Source: Verminephrobacter eiseniae EF01-2
GTDB taxonomy: Bacteria; Pseudomonadota; Gammaproteobacteria; Burkholderiales; Burkholderiaceae_C
Assembly: GCF_000015565.1 (NCBI RefSeq)
Contig: NC_008786.1
Span: 620,001-684,000, forward strand
Length of the DNA: 64,000 nt
Reading direction: 5' to 3'
The notes beneath the pieces are model-generated. The model saw only the letters and a list, made by a program, of their open reading frames with translations. It did no database searches and was not told where the DNA came from. This document shows, piece after piece, positions 1 through 7,368 of this stretch; position 1 is the first letter of the stretch; the number at the start of each line of letters is the position of its first letter. The translations under genes and the position numbers were made by a program.

Positions 1-1185
1 CGGCGCGCAGGCGGCCAGCAGTTCGGCGCCCCAGTCGGTCAGCGGCAGGCTGTGGCCGTTGCGTTGCAGGCGCAGGCCGGGCTCGCGGCCGCGCTCGGCG
101 GCCAGCTGCTGGTTGTGCTGGAGTTCGGCGATTTCCTCGGGCGTGTCGGGCGGGCTGTCGGACAGCAGGCAGTGCAGCAGGAACACGTCGAGCAGGCGCA
201 TGGTGGCGGCCGTGATGCCGACGGGCACGAACGGGTCCAGGTCCATCAGCCGCACTTCGACATACTCCACCCCGCGCTCACGCAGCGCATGCAGCGGGCG
301 CTCGCCGGTGCGCACGCTGCGTTTGGGGCGGATGCTGCCGTAGAACTCGTTTTCGATCTGCAGCAGGCTGGTGCCCAACTGGTTGTAGTCGCCGCCCGGG
401 TTGCGCAGGCCCACGCTCTCATAGGCCGGATAGGGTTGGGTCAGCGCTTCGTGCAGCGAGTCGGCATAGCCCTGCAGGCCGTTGTAGCTCACCGCCAGCC
501 GGGCCTGCGCCTCGCTCTGGTAGCCCAGCCGGCCCATGCGCAGCGAGGTGGCGTGCGGCAGGTACAGCGCATTGCCGCCGGCCATCTGCTGCAGGCGATG
601 CTCGCGCCCCTGCACGAAACAGGGGCACAGCGCCGGCGATGCGCCAAACAGGTACAGCAGCACGAAGGCGTGGCGGCGGAAGTTGCGGATCAGCGCGAAG
701 TACTGCCCGCTGTCCACCCCGGGCAGCGACCAGTTGTAGTGGATGCCCGAGATGGTCTGCATGCGCCGGCCGTAGCGATGGCCCAGTCCCATGCGGTACA
801 CGCTCTTGGCGCGGCCAATGTTGGAACTGCCATAGCGCGCCAGCGGAATGGTTTCATCGGTGGGCAGGCCGCAGGGCATGCTGGAGGCCCACAGCAACTC
901 GCCGCTGTCTTTGAGCGTGTGGTGCACGAACTGGTGCACCTCGGTCAACTCGTCCAGGCATTGCTGCACGCCCCGGTGCGCGCCGGTGATCAGTTCCAAC
1001 TGCGACTCGCTGTAGTCGGTGGTGATCAGCGGGTGGGTCAGTGCCGACCCCAGGGCCAGCGGGTGCGGCGTCAGGGCCAGCCCCCCGGAGGGCAGCGCCC
1101 GCAGGCCCTCTTTTTCTATGCCGCAGCGCATTCCCCTCAGGGCATCCGCCGGGTAAGCGGCCAGTCTGTCTTGCAAGGTGCTCAT
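1..1185 (-). CDS. gshA: Glutamate--cysteine ligase, class I (partial, 3' end outside window)
   Basis: Catalyses the first step of glutathione synthesis, ATP-dependent joining of glutamate to cysteine in the cytoplasm. Translating the minus strand from the ATG at 1185 gives 395 open codons to the window edge. The N-terminus carries the class I hallmark GIEKEGLR (residues about 22-29), followed by TTDYSESQLELIT, MPCGLP and SGIHYNWS, all typical of the E. coli GshA type. The family is about 430-520 residues long, so the C-terminal part is missing. The upstream gene on the same strand ends 313 bp away, so gshA probably has its own promoter. A second, unrelated carboxylate-amine ligase (YbdK type) lies at 32460-33584. 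Confidence 0.93.
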   Translation of the reverse strand, partial: MSTLQDRLAAYPADALRGMRCGIEKEGLRALPSGGLALTPHPLALGSALTHPLITTDYSESQLELITGAHRGVQQCLDELTEVHQFVHHTLKDSGELLWASSMPCGLPTDETIPLARYGSSNIGRAKSVYRMGLGHRYGRRMQTISGIHYNWSLPGVDSGQYFALIRNFRRHAFVLLYLFGASPALCPCFVQGREHRLQQMAGGNALYLPHATSLRMGRLGYQSEAQARLAVSYNGLQGYADSLHEALTQPYPAYESVGLRNPGGDYNQLGTSLLQIENEFYGSIRPKRSVRTGERPLHALRERGVEYVEVRLMDLDPFVPVGITAATMRLLDVFLLHCLLSDSPPDTPEEIAELQHNQQLAAERGREPGLRLQRNGHSLPLTDWGAELLAACAP

Positions 1186-1498
1186 GTTTTTACAGTCCCA
1201 TCGCCATCGCTTTTAGTCGGCCCGGAACATAGCACGGAGCAGGCTGGCGCGCCGCCTGGCCGCAGGTGACCCGGGGTGGTGCCGGTCAATCATGCACCGG
1301 CCACGGGTGTCGGGTTTGCCGATGGGCGCCCATCGCCCATCGACCACCTGCTGGCGTCCATTGGCAGCTACTGGTGCCCATTGGCATCTTCGGCACTTTT
1401 GGCACCTTCGGCCCCTTTGGCGCCTGTTGCCCCCCGTTGCCCGCCTGGGGTCCCTGCCTGCGCCAGACGATCCGGGGGGCTGCGTCGCGGCCAGCCCT
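1186..1498. other. Intergenic region with a degenerate 9-bp repeat
   Basis: 313 bp between gshA and the lipoprotein gene on the same strand. I see no convincing gene. It holds the degenerate 9-bp tandem repeat at 1381-1434 and presumably the gshA promoter, which I could not locate. Confidence 0.5.
1381..1434. repeat. Degenerate 9-bp tandem repeat
   Basis: Six consecutive 9-bp units of the form T(T/C)GGC(A/G/C)(C/T)CT, starting TTGGCATCT, TCGGCACTT, TTGGCACCT. Read on the minus strand in one frame it gives collagen-like triplets (GAK, GAE), which continue an open frame overlapping the lipoprotein gene in another register. That could be a frameshifted extension or chance. Confidence 0.6.
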
Positions 1499-2164
1499 CT
1501 ACCGCAGCGCAGCGCCCTGCCCGACGATGGTGATGCGCCGGTGCAGCGCGGCGGCCGCTTCGGCGTCTCCGGCCGCTTCGGCGCGCTGCAATTGCAGCAG
1601 CAGCCAGGCCAGCAGCGGCCGGCGCCAACCTTGGGCCGACGCGGTGTCGCTGGCCAGCGTGATCAGCGCCGGGCTGGCGCGCCCGGTGCGCAACAGCACG
1701 CCGGCGGCCACCAGCCGCGACAAGGGGTCGGCGATGTCGGCCAAGGCGCGGGCGTCGCCGGTCGCGGCCAGCTTGCGCTGCGCCGGGGGCAGCAACGCGG
1801 CGTGCGCCGGGGGCAGCCGGCCGGCCAGATAGTCGGCATAGGCTTGCTCGGGCGCAGCGGCATCCGGGCGCAGCGCCTCGAAGCGGTCGCACGCCTGGAG
1901 CACCAGACTGGCGAGCTGGGCCGCGCAGCGCAGCAACTCCAGCCGCGCCAGCAGTTCGGGGCGGCCGGTGCGGGCGATTTCGGCGCGCGAGCGCTCCCAT
2001 TCGAGCTGTTCCACGCGCGCGTCGCCAGACAGATAGGCCTCGATGGCCTTTTGCGCAGCCCCATGGGCGTTGATTTGCCAGTCGGGCACGGGCGGCTGGC
2101 TGGCGCAGGCGGCCAGCGCCAACGCAGCGCTGGCGAGTGCCGATCGCAGCCCATGTCGCTTCAT
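1499..2164 (-). CDS. Putative lipoprotein of the MCE transport operon
   Basis: A 221-residue protein starting MKRHGLRSALASAALAL, with a signal peptide and lipobox ending LAACAS, so it should be lipidated and anchored in the envelope. The ATG at 2164 overlaps the stop of the MCE gene (ATGA), showing translational coupling. The mature part is Ala- and Leu-rich and looks helical. I do not see the features I would expect of a PqiC-type auxiliary lipoprotein. Position as third gene after an MlaE-like permease and an MCE protein suggests an accessory periplasmic or outer-membrane component of the lipid transporter. That role is inferred from context only. Confidence 0.75.
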   Translation of the reverse strand: MKRHGLRSALASAALALAACASQPPVPDWQINAHGAAQKAIEAYLSGDARVEQLEWERSRAEIARTGRPELLARLELLRCAAQLASLVLQACDRFEALRPDAAAPEQAYADYLAGRLPPAHAALLPPAQRKLAATGDARALADIADPLSRLVAAGVLLRTGRASPALITLASDTASAQGWRRPLLAWLLLQLQRAEAAGDAEAAAALHRRITIVGQGAALR

Positions 2165-3186
2165 GGCAAGCTCAGTTCCGTATCCCGCGCAAAAGGCCAT
2201 TGGCGCCCGATCTGGTTGATCAGCCCCTCGAGTTTGCTCAGGTTGCTCTGCACCTGGGCGCGCAATGCGCCCAGGTCGGTCGTGGCTTCGCGGGCGTTGG
2301 CGCCTATCGCCTGCGCCTCTTGCAGCACGGCGTCGACCCGTCCGAGGCTGGCCCGGGTGTCGGCCAGCAGGCCGTCGAGTTGGGCCGCGCTGGCGCGCAG
2401 CGCGGGCAGCAGCGCGTCTTTGCTGTCCTTGTCGTCATCGCTGCCGAGCAATTGCCGGTCGGCCCGCGCGGCCATGCCGTCGATTCTGGCGAGCAGCGCA
2501 TCGAGCCGGGCCAGCACGGCATTGCTGCGCTCGAGCAGCGCGAGCAGTTGGCGGGCATCGGCCGCATTGCCCAGCAGCACACCGAGCGCGCCATCGGGGC
2601 CGTTCAGCCGCTCGGTCAGCGTCTTGATCTGCGCCAGGCTGCTGCCCAGGGCGGCGTCGGGCGCGCTCAGGGCGCTGAGGTTGTTCAGCAGATCGCGCGC
2701 CGCAGACAGCAGCCGGGGAACCTCGGCCCCGACATCGCCGCCGAGCACCGGCCGCTCGGCGCCGTCGGGCAACGGGGGGTCGCTGAGGATGCCGGAGTAG
2801 GCCCGGATGTTGGCGCCGCCCACGAGGCCACGCACCAGGGTGAACACGCTCGACGTGCGCAGCCAGTGCGCGTCTTTGCGCGGCACGTCCACCAGGATGC
2901 GGGCGTGGCCCGCGCTGGCCAGTTCGATGCGGCGCACGCGGCCGATCGGGAAGCCCGAGAACGTCATGTCCATGCCGACCACCACGCCTTCGGAGTCATC
3001 GGCGGTGAGGATCACGGTCTGCGTAGGCTCGAACACCCCCCGGGCGTACAACAGGTACAGCCCGGAGCCGACGATGAGCAGCAGCGTGAACAGCAGCAGC
3101 GCCGCCGCCTTGAGCTCCAGGCAGGCCACGGGGCGCAGGGATTCGCTCGCCGGTGGGGCCGGTGGTGGCGTTGCGTGCTCGTTCAT
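2161..3186 (-). CDS. MCE/MlaD-family substrate-binding protein
   Basis: A 341-residue protein with one N-terminal membrane segment (residues about 27-50), then an MCE domain containing the characteristic stretch GVVVGMDMTFSGFPIGRVRRI, then a long helical C-terminal region (residues about 150-330). This is the architecture of MlaD/PqiB-like proteins that form periplasmic rings or tubes for lipid transfer between the membranes. It starts 10 bp after the permease gene and overlaps the lipoprotein gene by 4 bp, so the three form one operon. The substrate is not evident from the sequence. Confidence 0.88.
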   Translation of the reverse strand: MNEHATPPPAPPASESLRPVACLELKAAALLLFTLLLIVGSGLYLLYARGVFEPTQTVILTADDSEGVVVGMDMTFSGFPIGRVRRIELASAGHARILVDVPRKDAHWLRTSSVFTLVRGLVGGANIRAYSGILSDPPLPDGAERPVLGGDVGAEVPRLLSAARDLLNNLSALSAPDAALGSSLAQIKTLTERLNGPDGALGVLLGNAADARQLLALLERSNAVLARLDALLARIDGMAARADRQLLGSDDDKDSKDALLPALRASAAQLDGLLADTRASLGRVDAVLQEAQAIGANAREATTDLGALRAQVQSNLSKLEGLINQIGRQWPFARDTELSLP

Positions 3187-3196
3187 CGGGCCGTGG

Positions 3197-4015
3197 TCAG
3201 TAATAGTTGCCCATCAGCGATGCCAACTCGATCAGCAGCAGCACGGCAAACATGCGCACCAGGCCGCCCAGTTCCGAATCGGGCCGGGCGCTGTCATACA
3301 GGCCGGCGCCCATCGGGATCAGCGCCACGGCCAGGCTGAAGAACAAGGTCTTGAGCGCCAGCACCAGCGTCACGCCGGGCGAGAACACCTGGCCGAACAT
3401 GCGCGTGTAGCCGGGCAGCCCCGCCCCGTTCAAGCCATACACGCCGAGATAGACCAGCACCAGCGCCACCACGCTGCTGAGCGCTGCCAGCGTCACGCAG
3501 GCGAACACCCCGGCAATGGCGCGGGGCAGCAACTCGGTGCGCACCGGGTCCAGCCCCTGCCGGGCCAGCGCGTCGAGCTGGCCCGACTGGCGCAATTGCG
3601 CCAACTGCGCGCCATGGCCAATGGTGCAGCGCATGGCCACGAACAACGCGGCGGTCAGCGGGATCAGTTCCAGCACCAGCACGCGGATCACCATCTCCAG
3701 CGCATAGCGCGACAGGCCATAGCTGAGCGCCGTGACCACCACGATGCGCGTGAGCACCAGGCTGATCAAGGCCGCCAGCACGGTAAAGCCCGGCAGCACC
3801 GGTGCCGTGTCCAGATACAACCGGCGCGCCAGCGCCTGGCGCCGGCCCGGGCCGTAGCTCGATGGCGACAGTGCCAGCACCAGCACCACGGCCCCCAGGT
3901 AGAAGATGCGCCACCATGCCAGCGCCCAGCGCCGCGCCATGTGCCCCACCCGCGCAGGCCCGGCGCGACCGGGCAAGCGCGCCACCAGCGAAGTCAGCGA
4001 GATCAGCCAGGCCAT
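3197..4015 (-). CDS. MlaE-family ABC transporter permease
   Basis: A polytopic inner-membrane protein (272 residues from the ATG at 4015; an in-frame ATG at 4060 would add 15 hydrophilic residues). Several hydrophobic segments are visible: about FYLGAVVLVLALS, FTVLAALISLVLTRIVVV, the region around LVLELIPLTAALFVAM, and two near the C-terminus. The arrangement fits MlaE permeases, which work with an ATPase (MlaF) and an MCE protein (MlaD). It is the first gene of the three-gene operon. Unusually, no ATPase gene lies between it and the MCE gene or upstream of it in the window, so it would need an ATPase encoded elsewhere. Confidence 0.85.
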   Translation of the reverse strand: MAWLISLTSLVARLPGRAGPARVGHMARRWALAWWRIFYLGAVVLVLALSPSSYGPGRRQALARRLYLDTAPVLPGFTVLAALISLVLTRIVVVTALSYGLSRYALEMVIRVLVLELIPLTAALFVAMRCTIGHGAQLAQLRQSGQLDALARQGLDPVRTELLPRAIAGVFACVTLAALSSVVALVLVYLGVYGLNGAGLPGYTRMFGQVFSPGVTLVLALKTLFFSLAVALIPMGAGLYDSARPDSELGGLVRMFAVLLLIELASLMGNYY

Positions 4016-4110
4016 GGCCGGATCATAGCGATGGCATGGCGGCCCGCTCAGCCCGTTCATTCAGTCCGTCCCGGCCGCGATGCGATGCGATGCCATGCAA
4101 CTACAAATAC

Positions 4111-4290
4111 ATGGCCATCCACCAAGCGCTCAAACGAAAGTTCGGTACCTCGTGGAAATTGCTTGGGGAAGAACGCTTCGACGACGACGTCGCCTTTTTG
4201 CGTCAGCGAATCGATGCCACGATCCTTGGCAAGATGAACCGGGCAAAGGGGCGACCGAACTACAGCGCGTTTGAGGATTGGCGTAGCTGA
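4111..4290 (+). CDS. Small hypothetical protein
   Basis: Possible 59-residue protein starting MAIHQALKRKFGTSWK and ending NYSAFEDWRS. The composition is charged and plausible for a folded protein, but no Shine-Dalgarno sequence is evident. A competing 78-codon frame runs on the other strand at 4057-4293. It lies at the left edge of the accessory island and could be a remnant. I do not recognise a family. Confidence 0.3.
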   Translation: MAIHQALKRKFGTSWKLLGEERFDDDVAFLRQRIDATILGKMNRAKGRPNYSAFEDWRS

Positions 4291-4444
4291 CATCGCTATT
4301 CGAATGGTTCACCGGCACGAGGGAACTGCGCCGCGAATGGCGCAACTCTCCTCGCTGCACACCCGATCCATGAGGTCGCCACGGTTCGGGGTGCGCGCCC
4401 AGTGGCGCGGGTTGCTATTCATCGGTTGTTATTGACATTTGCCG

Positions 4445-4461
4445 ATATTATGGAACAATAT
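4445..4461. promoter_or_regulatory. Inverted repeat in the abiEi promoter region
   Basis: ATATT-N7-AATAT, a perfect 5-bp inverted repeat just 8 bp upstream of the abiEi start codon. A TTGACA-like hexamer lies at 4432-4437. AbiEi-type antitoxins are known to repress their own promoters by binding inverted repeats, so this is a candidate operator. The repeat is short and AT-rich, so it could also be chance. Confidence 0.35.
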
Positions 4462-4469
4462 ACTGGATC

Positions 4470-5069
4470 ATGGATACGACCGCCGACAAGCTGCTGGAAC
4501 TGGTGCGCACGCAGGGACTGGTGCGCCCCAACGCGCTGGCCCCGCTGGGCATCCCACGGGTGGCCCTGACGCGGGCGGTGCGGCGCGGGCAACTGGAGCG
4601 CATCGGGCGCGGGCTGTATGGCCTCACGGCACGGCCCGTGTCGGCACACGGCGCGCTGGCCGAGGTCGCTCGGCGCGTGCCCAAAGGTGTGGTGTGCCTG
4701 CTGTCGGCGCTGCGTTTTCATGACCTGACGACGCAGGCCCCGTTCGCGGTCTGGCTGGCCATCGACAACAAGGCGGCCACGCCGAAGCTGGACTACCCGC
4801 CGCTGCGCCTCGTGCGCTTCTCCGGCGCGGCGCTGACCGAAGGCGTCGAGGAGCACGTCGTGGACGGCGTCCCCGTCTGCGTCACTGGCGTCGCCAAGAC
4901 GGTGACCGATTGCTTCAAGTACCGCAACAAGATCGGCCTCGACGTGGCGCTGGAGGCGCTGCGTGAGGCATGGAGTGCCAAGCGCATGACCAGCGACCAG
5001 ATCTGGCACTACGCCAAGATCGACCGCGTCGCCAACGTGATGCGCCCCTATCTGGAAAGCCTTGCATGA
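4470..5069 (+). CDS. abiEi: AbiEi-family type IV antitoxin / transcriptional regulator
   Basis: A 199-residue protein with the layout of AbiEi antitoxins. The N-terminal winged-helix domain (residues about 1-55) contains the typical stretch RRGQLERIGRGLYGL. The C-terminal domain follows, with CLLSALRFHDLTTQ and a GVAKTVTDCFKYRNKIGLDVALEALREA segment. In intact AbiE modules the gene overlaps abiEii, which encodes a nucleotidyltransferase toxin. Here the stop overlaps the ATG at 5066 of a toxin gene that is cut after about 33 codons, so the antitoxin is an orphan. It may still act as an autorepressor. The gene itself looks intact. Confidence 0.88.
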   Translation: MDTTADKLLELVRTQGLVRPNALAPLGIPRVALTRAVRRGQLERIGRGLYGLTARPVSAHGALAEVARRVPKGVVCLLSALRFHDLTTQAPFAVWLAIDNKAATPKLDYPPLRLVRFSGAALTEGVEEHVVDGVPVCVTGVAKTVTDCFKYRNKIGLDVALEALREAWSAKRMTSDQIWHYAKIDRVANVMRPYLESLA

Positions 5070-5166
5070 ACCAACGCAACATCGCCGCGTCGGTTCGCGC
5101 CCGGTGGCTCAACAAGGCCCGTGCCGAAAAGCTGGACTTCAACCTGCTGATCACGCGCTTGCGTGC
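5066..5166 (+). pseudogene. abiEii: AbiEii-family toxin, N-terminal fragment
   Basis: The ATG at 5066 overlaps the abiEi stop. The frame reads MNQRNIAASVRARWLNKARA then EKLDFNLLITR, which is the usual beginning of AbiEii nucleotidyltransferase toxins. After about 33 codons the sequence enters the terminal inverted repeat of a MITE-like element, and the frame continues only through repeat DNA. The nucleotidyltransferase catalytic motifs are absent, so the toxin cannot be functional. The missing remainder was not found in the window. Confidence 0.8.
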
Positions 5167-5330
5167 TAGTGTCGCGTCACGGATCAGATGTCGTAGGCTG
5201 CGCGCAGCCATCGGAGCGCAGCGCAAGGCGCATCGCGCAGCCCATACCGAGCGTATTGGCAAGCGATGCAACGCCGCGATGCGCTTCGATGGCCAGCGCA
5301 GACCGACAGATGATCGGTGACGCGACACTA
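5167..5330 (-). mobile_element. MITE-like repeat, copy 1
   Basis: A 164-bp copy, inverted orientation, from TAGTGTCGCGTCAC to GTGACGCGACACTA and flanked by C and G so that both ends read CTAG. The terminal inverted repeats are perfect. It sits exactly between the abiEii stump and the hsdS stump. Confidence 0.9.
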
Positions 5331-5368
5331 GAGCGGATGCACCACGACAGTTACCCTCGGAAGGGACT

Positions 5369-5476
5369 GTGTTGAGCAGGTTGAAATCTCAGAAATTCGG
5401 CCTGATGCAAGATCTGCTCACCGGCAAGATGCCGGTGAAAATCGAAGAACCCGAACCCGTGGAAACCATCGCATGA
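5369..5476 (+). pseudogene. hsdS: Type I restriction specificity subunit HsdS, C-terminal fragment
   Basis: The frame ending at the TGA at 5474-5476 reads LSRLKSQKFGLMQDLLTGKM then PVKIEEPEP. The stretch KLxxQKxGLMxDLLTGK is the characteristic C-terminal end of type I HsdS subunits. Only about 35 codons are left. Upstream the similarity stops and the MITE begins at 5330. The stop overlaps the ATG of the next gene (ATGA), so the downstream pair was originally part of the hsd operon. No hsdM or hsdR is present in the window. Confidence 0.75.
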
Positions 5477-6042
5477 CCACCGTCGCCATCCCCGCTTGGA
5501 ATCCGCAGGGTTTGCTGCCGCCCATCGACGTGCTGAACCCGACCAGTGTCGAGCGTTCGCCGTACCGCGTGGTGCTGACGGATGTGATGGTGCGCTTCGC
5601 CACCTCGCCGGAGCGTCGGCAAATCCTGCGCGGCTGGCTGGGCTATCGCGCAGCCTTGCACGGCATGGGCCTGACCGATGGCTTCCAATGGCTCGACGGC
5701 AGCTTTCTGGAGCAAGTGGAAACGCTGGAAAACCGTCCACCGCAGGACATGGATGTGGTCACGTTCCTGAATTCACCTGCCGGTTTTGCGCTAACACAAC
5801 AGCAAATTGCTGCGCTGGACAATCAGGCGGTCAAGCAGGCTTTCCGCGTGGACAGCTACTTCGTTGAGCTGAACTTGCCTGCCAATGAACTGGTCGAACG
5901 CAGTGCCTACTGGTACAGCATGTGGTCGCACCGCCGCAATCAGGCTTGGAAAGGGTATCTTGAAATCAACTTGAACCCGGCACACGACCAGCAGGCCACC
6001 GACTATTTGAATCAGCAAGACGCTTTGGGGGCGCAGCCATGA
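5473..6042 (+). CDS. Nucleotidyltransferase-like protein (DUF6932-like)
   Basis: A 189-residue protein. The stretch WLDGSFLEQVE (residues about 75-85), followed 14 residues after the GS by DMDVV, matches the polymerase-beta nucleotidyltransferase pattern GS-x(9-14)-DhDh. A later strand VDSYFVEL could hold the third carboxylate. The start overlaps the hsdS stop and the stop overlaps the start of the next gene, so all three were translated together. I recall similar proteins under the label DUF6932 but cannot check that. The function is unknown. Association with a type I restriction locus suggests a defence or toxin role, which is inference. Confidence 0.7.
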   Translation: MTTVAIPAWNPQGLLPPIDVLNPTSVERSPYRVVLTDVMVRFATSPERRQILRGWLGYRAALHGMGLTDGFQWLDGSFLEQVETLENRPPQDMDVVTFLNSPAGFALTQQQIAALDNQAVKQAFRVDSYFVELNLPANELVERSAYWYSMWSHRRNQAWKGYLEINLNPAHDQQATDYLNQQDALGAQP

Positions 6043-6968
6043 ACACAGACCAACGCAATTTCCTGCTGGCCGAGCGCGAAACCGTTAAGCGGATGCTGGC
6101 AAAAACCCCCGCCACGGCGCTCCTGACCCGGATGAGCGACGAAGCGCGGCTGCGTAATATCGAAGCCGAACTGGCGGCTTTGCCTGCGGACGGGCGCAGT
6201 CCTGCCCGTGCCCGCCTGACCTTCAACGGCCTGCCGGTGATCGGCAGCCACGGCATCTTTGCCGACTTCGGCATGAAGGCCGTGAGCAGTTTCACCGACG
6301 CGGTGGCGACCGTGGCTGCATCCCTGTCCGCGCCTTTGGCGGCGATGGGCCCGATTCCCAACCGCGACCAGAACCAGTTGCTGATCACCAACACCGCTGT
6401 CGGCTCGTTTGGTTTCGAACTGGAGGAATACCGCGCGCAGGAACTGCTGGATGACGAAAGCGCCGTCGCCGTCGCACTGGATCGCACCCAGAGCCTGTTG
6501 CAAGCCACGTTGGGGCAGGACGACGAACTGGCCGACATCGCCTCGGAAACCGACCCTCGCGCGTTGGACAAGGTGCGTGGTTTCCTGCGCGTGCTGGCCG
6601 ACAACGAAGCCATCTGCACCCTGCAATACGGCGACAAGGCCATGCGCTTCGCTGACCCCGGACAGGTGCGACGCAGTCTGGATCGTCTGGCCGCCGACAA
6701 CCTGCGCGAAAGTCAGGAAATGCTAGAGGGCGAATTCGTCGGCGTGCTGCCGGTGGCACGCAGCTTCGAGTTCAAGCTGTCAGGCAGCGACGAAATCGTG
6801 CACGGCAAAATTTCGCCCAAAGTGGGCGACGTGGAAATGCTCAACGATCACCTGCACCAGCGTGTTCGCGTTGAGGCTATGCGAACGCAGGTTGGCAATG
6901 GTCGCCCGCGCTTCCTCCTGACACAGATTCCACAATGGGCTGCGGATGCGGTGCCTGCGAGCAGTTAA
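6039..6968 (+). CDS. Conserved hypothetical protein, partner of the nucleotidyltransferase-like gene
   Basis: A 309-residue protein starting MNTDQRNFLLAERETVKRML. The N-terminal part looks helical (LLAERETVKRML, MSDEARLRNIEAELAAL). The middle contains LTFNGLPVIGSHGIFADFG and a Ser/Ala-rich helix. The acidic C-terminal half ends with a β-rich stretch containing FEFKLSGSDEIVHGKISPKV. No membrane segments or catalytic motif are recognised. Its ATG overlaps the stop of the upstream gene by 4 bp, pointing to stoichiometric expression and probably a complex. It could be an antitoxin, a sensor or a structural partner; nothing in the sequence decides. Confidence 0.65.
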   Translation: MNTDQRNFLLAERETVKRMLAKTPATALLTRMSDEARLRNIEAELAALPADGRSPARARLTFNGLPVIGSHGIFADFGMKAVSSFTDAVATVAASLSAPLAAMGPIPNRDQNQLLITNTAVGSFGFELEEYRAQELLDDESAVAVALDRTQSLLQATLGQDDELADIASETDPRALDKVRGFLRVLADNEAICTLQYGDKAMRFADPGQVRRSLDRLAADNLRESQEMLEGEFVGVLPVARSFEFKLSGSDEIVHGKISPKVGDVEMLNDHLHQRVRVEAMRTQVGNGRPRFLLTQIPQWAADAVPASS

Positions 6969-7368
6969 GGGCGAATTGACGCGAGAGCGCAGGCGCTGTC
7001 AGACAGGCAGTGATGCCAAGTTGATGGCCACGCATTCAGGTCTGAAGTCGGTCGGAAAGCCAAGTCCTCGGCACGATTAGCACAATGGGAGCATCAGCGG
7101 GTCACGCATATGTCCCTGCTCTTTACGCCGAAACCCACTCCTATGGGGATGTTTCGGCATTGTTGGAGATAACGGGTTCAAGGTTGCGGGAGAATCCACC
7201 ACCACTATTCAGCGCCCAACCGTTCTCGGTTGGGCGTTTTCATTTGTGCTTCCCGCATGACACGCGGGGTTCCCGCTCATTCTGCGTGTGCGACCAGGGC
7301 CATGCCATGCGTCGTGCCATGCGCGGGGCCGCCCCGGTGGCGCTGCCCGGCCCGGGGCGCCAGCGCGG
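6969..7368. other. Intergenic region with hairpins
   Basis: 400 bp between the convergent 309-residue gene and the HDOD gene. It contains an imperfect hairpin at 7127-7158 (GCCGAAAC / GTTTCGGC) and a strong terminator at 7213-7240. A part near 7064-7090 superficially resembles a tRNA D-arm but no tRNA folds. It could be a long 3' UTR or a small RNA; no clear promoter is visible. Confidence 0.4.
7213..7240 (+). terminator. Rho-independent terminator
   Basis: Perfect 10-bp stem CGCCCAACCG / CGGTTGGGCG with a TTCT loop, followed by TTTT. It is oriented for plus-strand transcripts, about 245 bp downstream of the last gene of the island. Confidence 0.85.

Noticed and set aside
52..1269. Long plus-strand frame over the gshA region
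   Set aside because: It is the antisense of gshA. The minus-strand translation matches glutamate--cysteine ligase throughout, and the plus frame is Gln/Ala/Arg-rich without any recognisable motif.
4057..4293. Minus-strand 78-codon frame at the island edge
   Set aside because: It overlaps the slightly better plus-strand frame, has no recognisable motif or ribosome binding site, and neither frame is well supported.
7064..7195. A tRNA-like stretch (TTAGCACAATGGGAGC then GGGTTCAAGG ... CCACCA)
   Set aside because: The D-arm and T-arm do not pair, the acceptor ends are not complementary, and the spacing is too long for a tRNA. Not listed as a tRNA.
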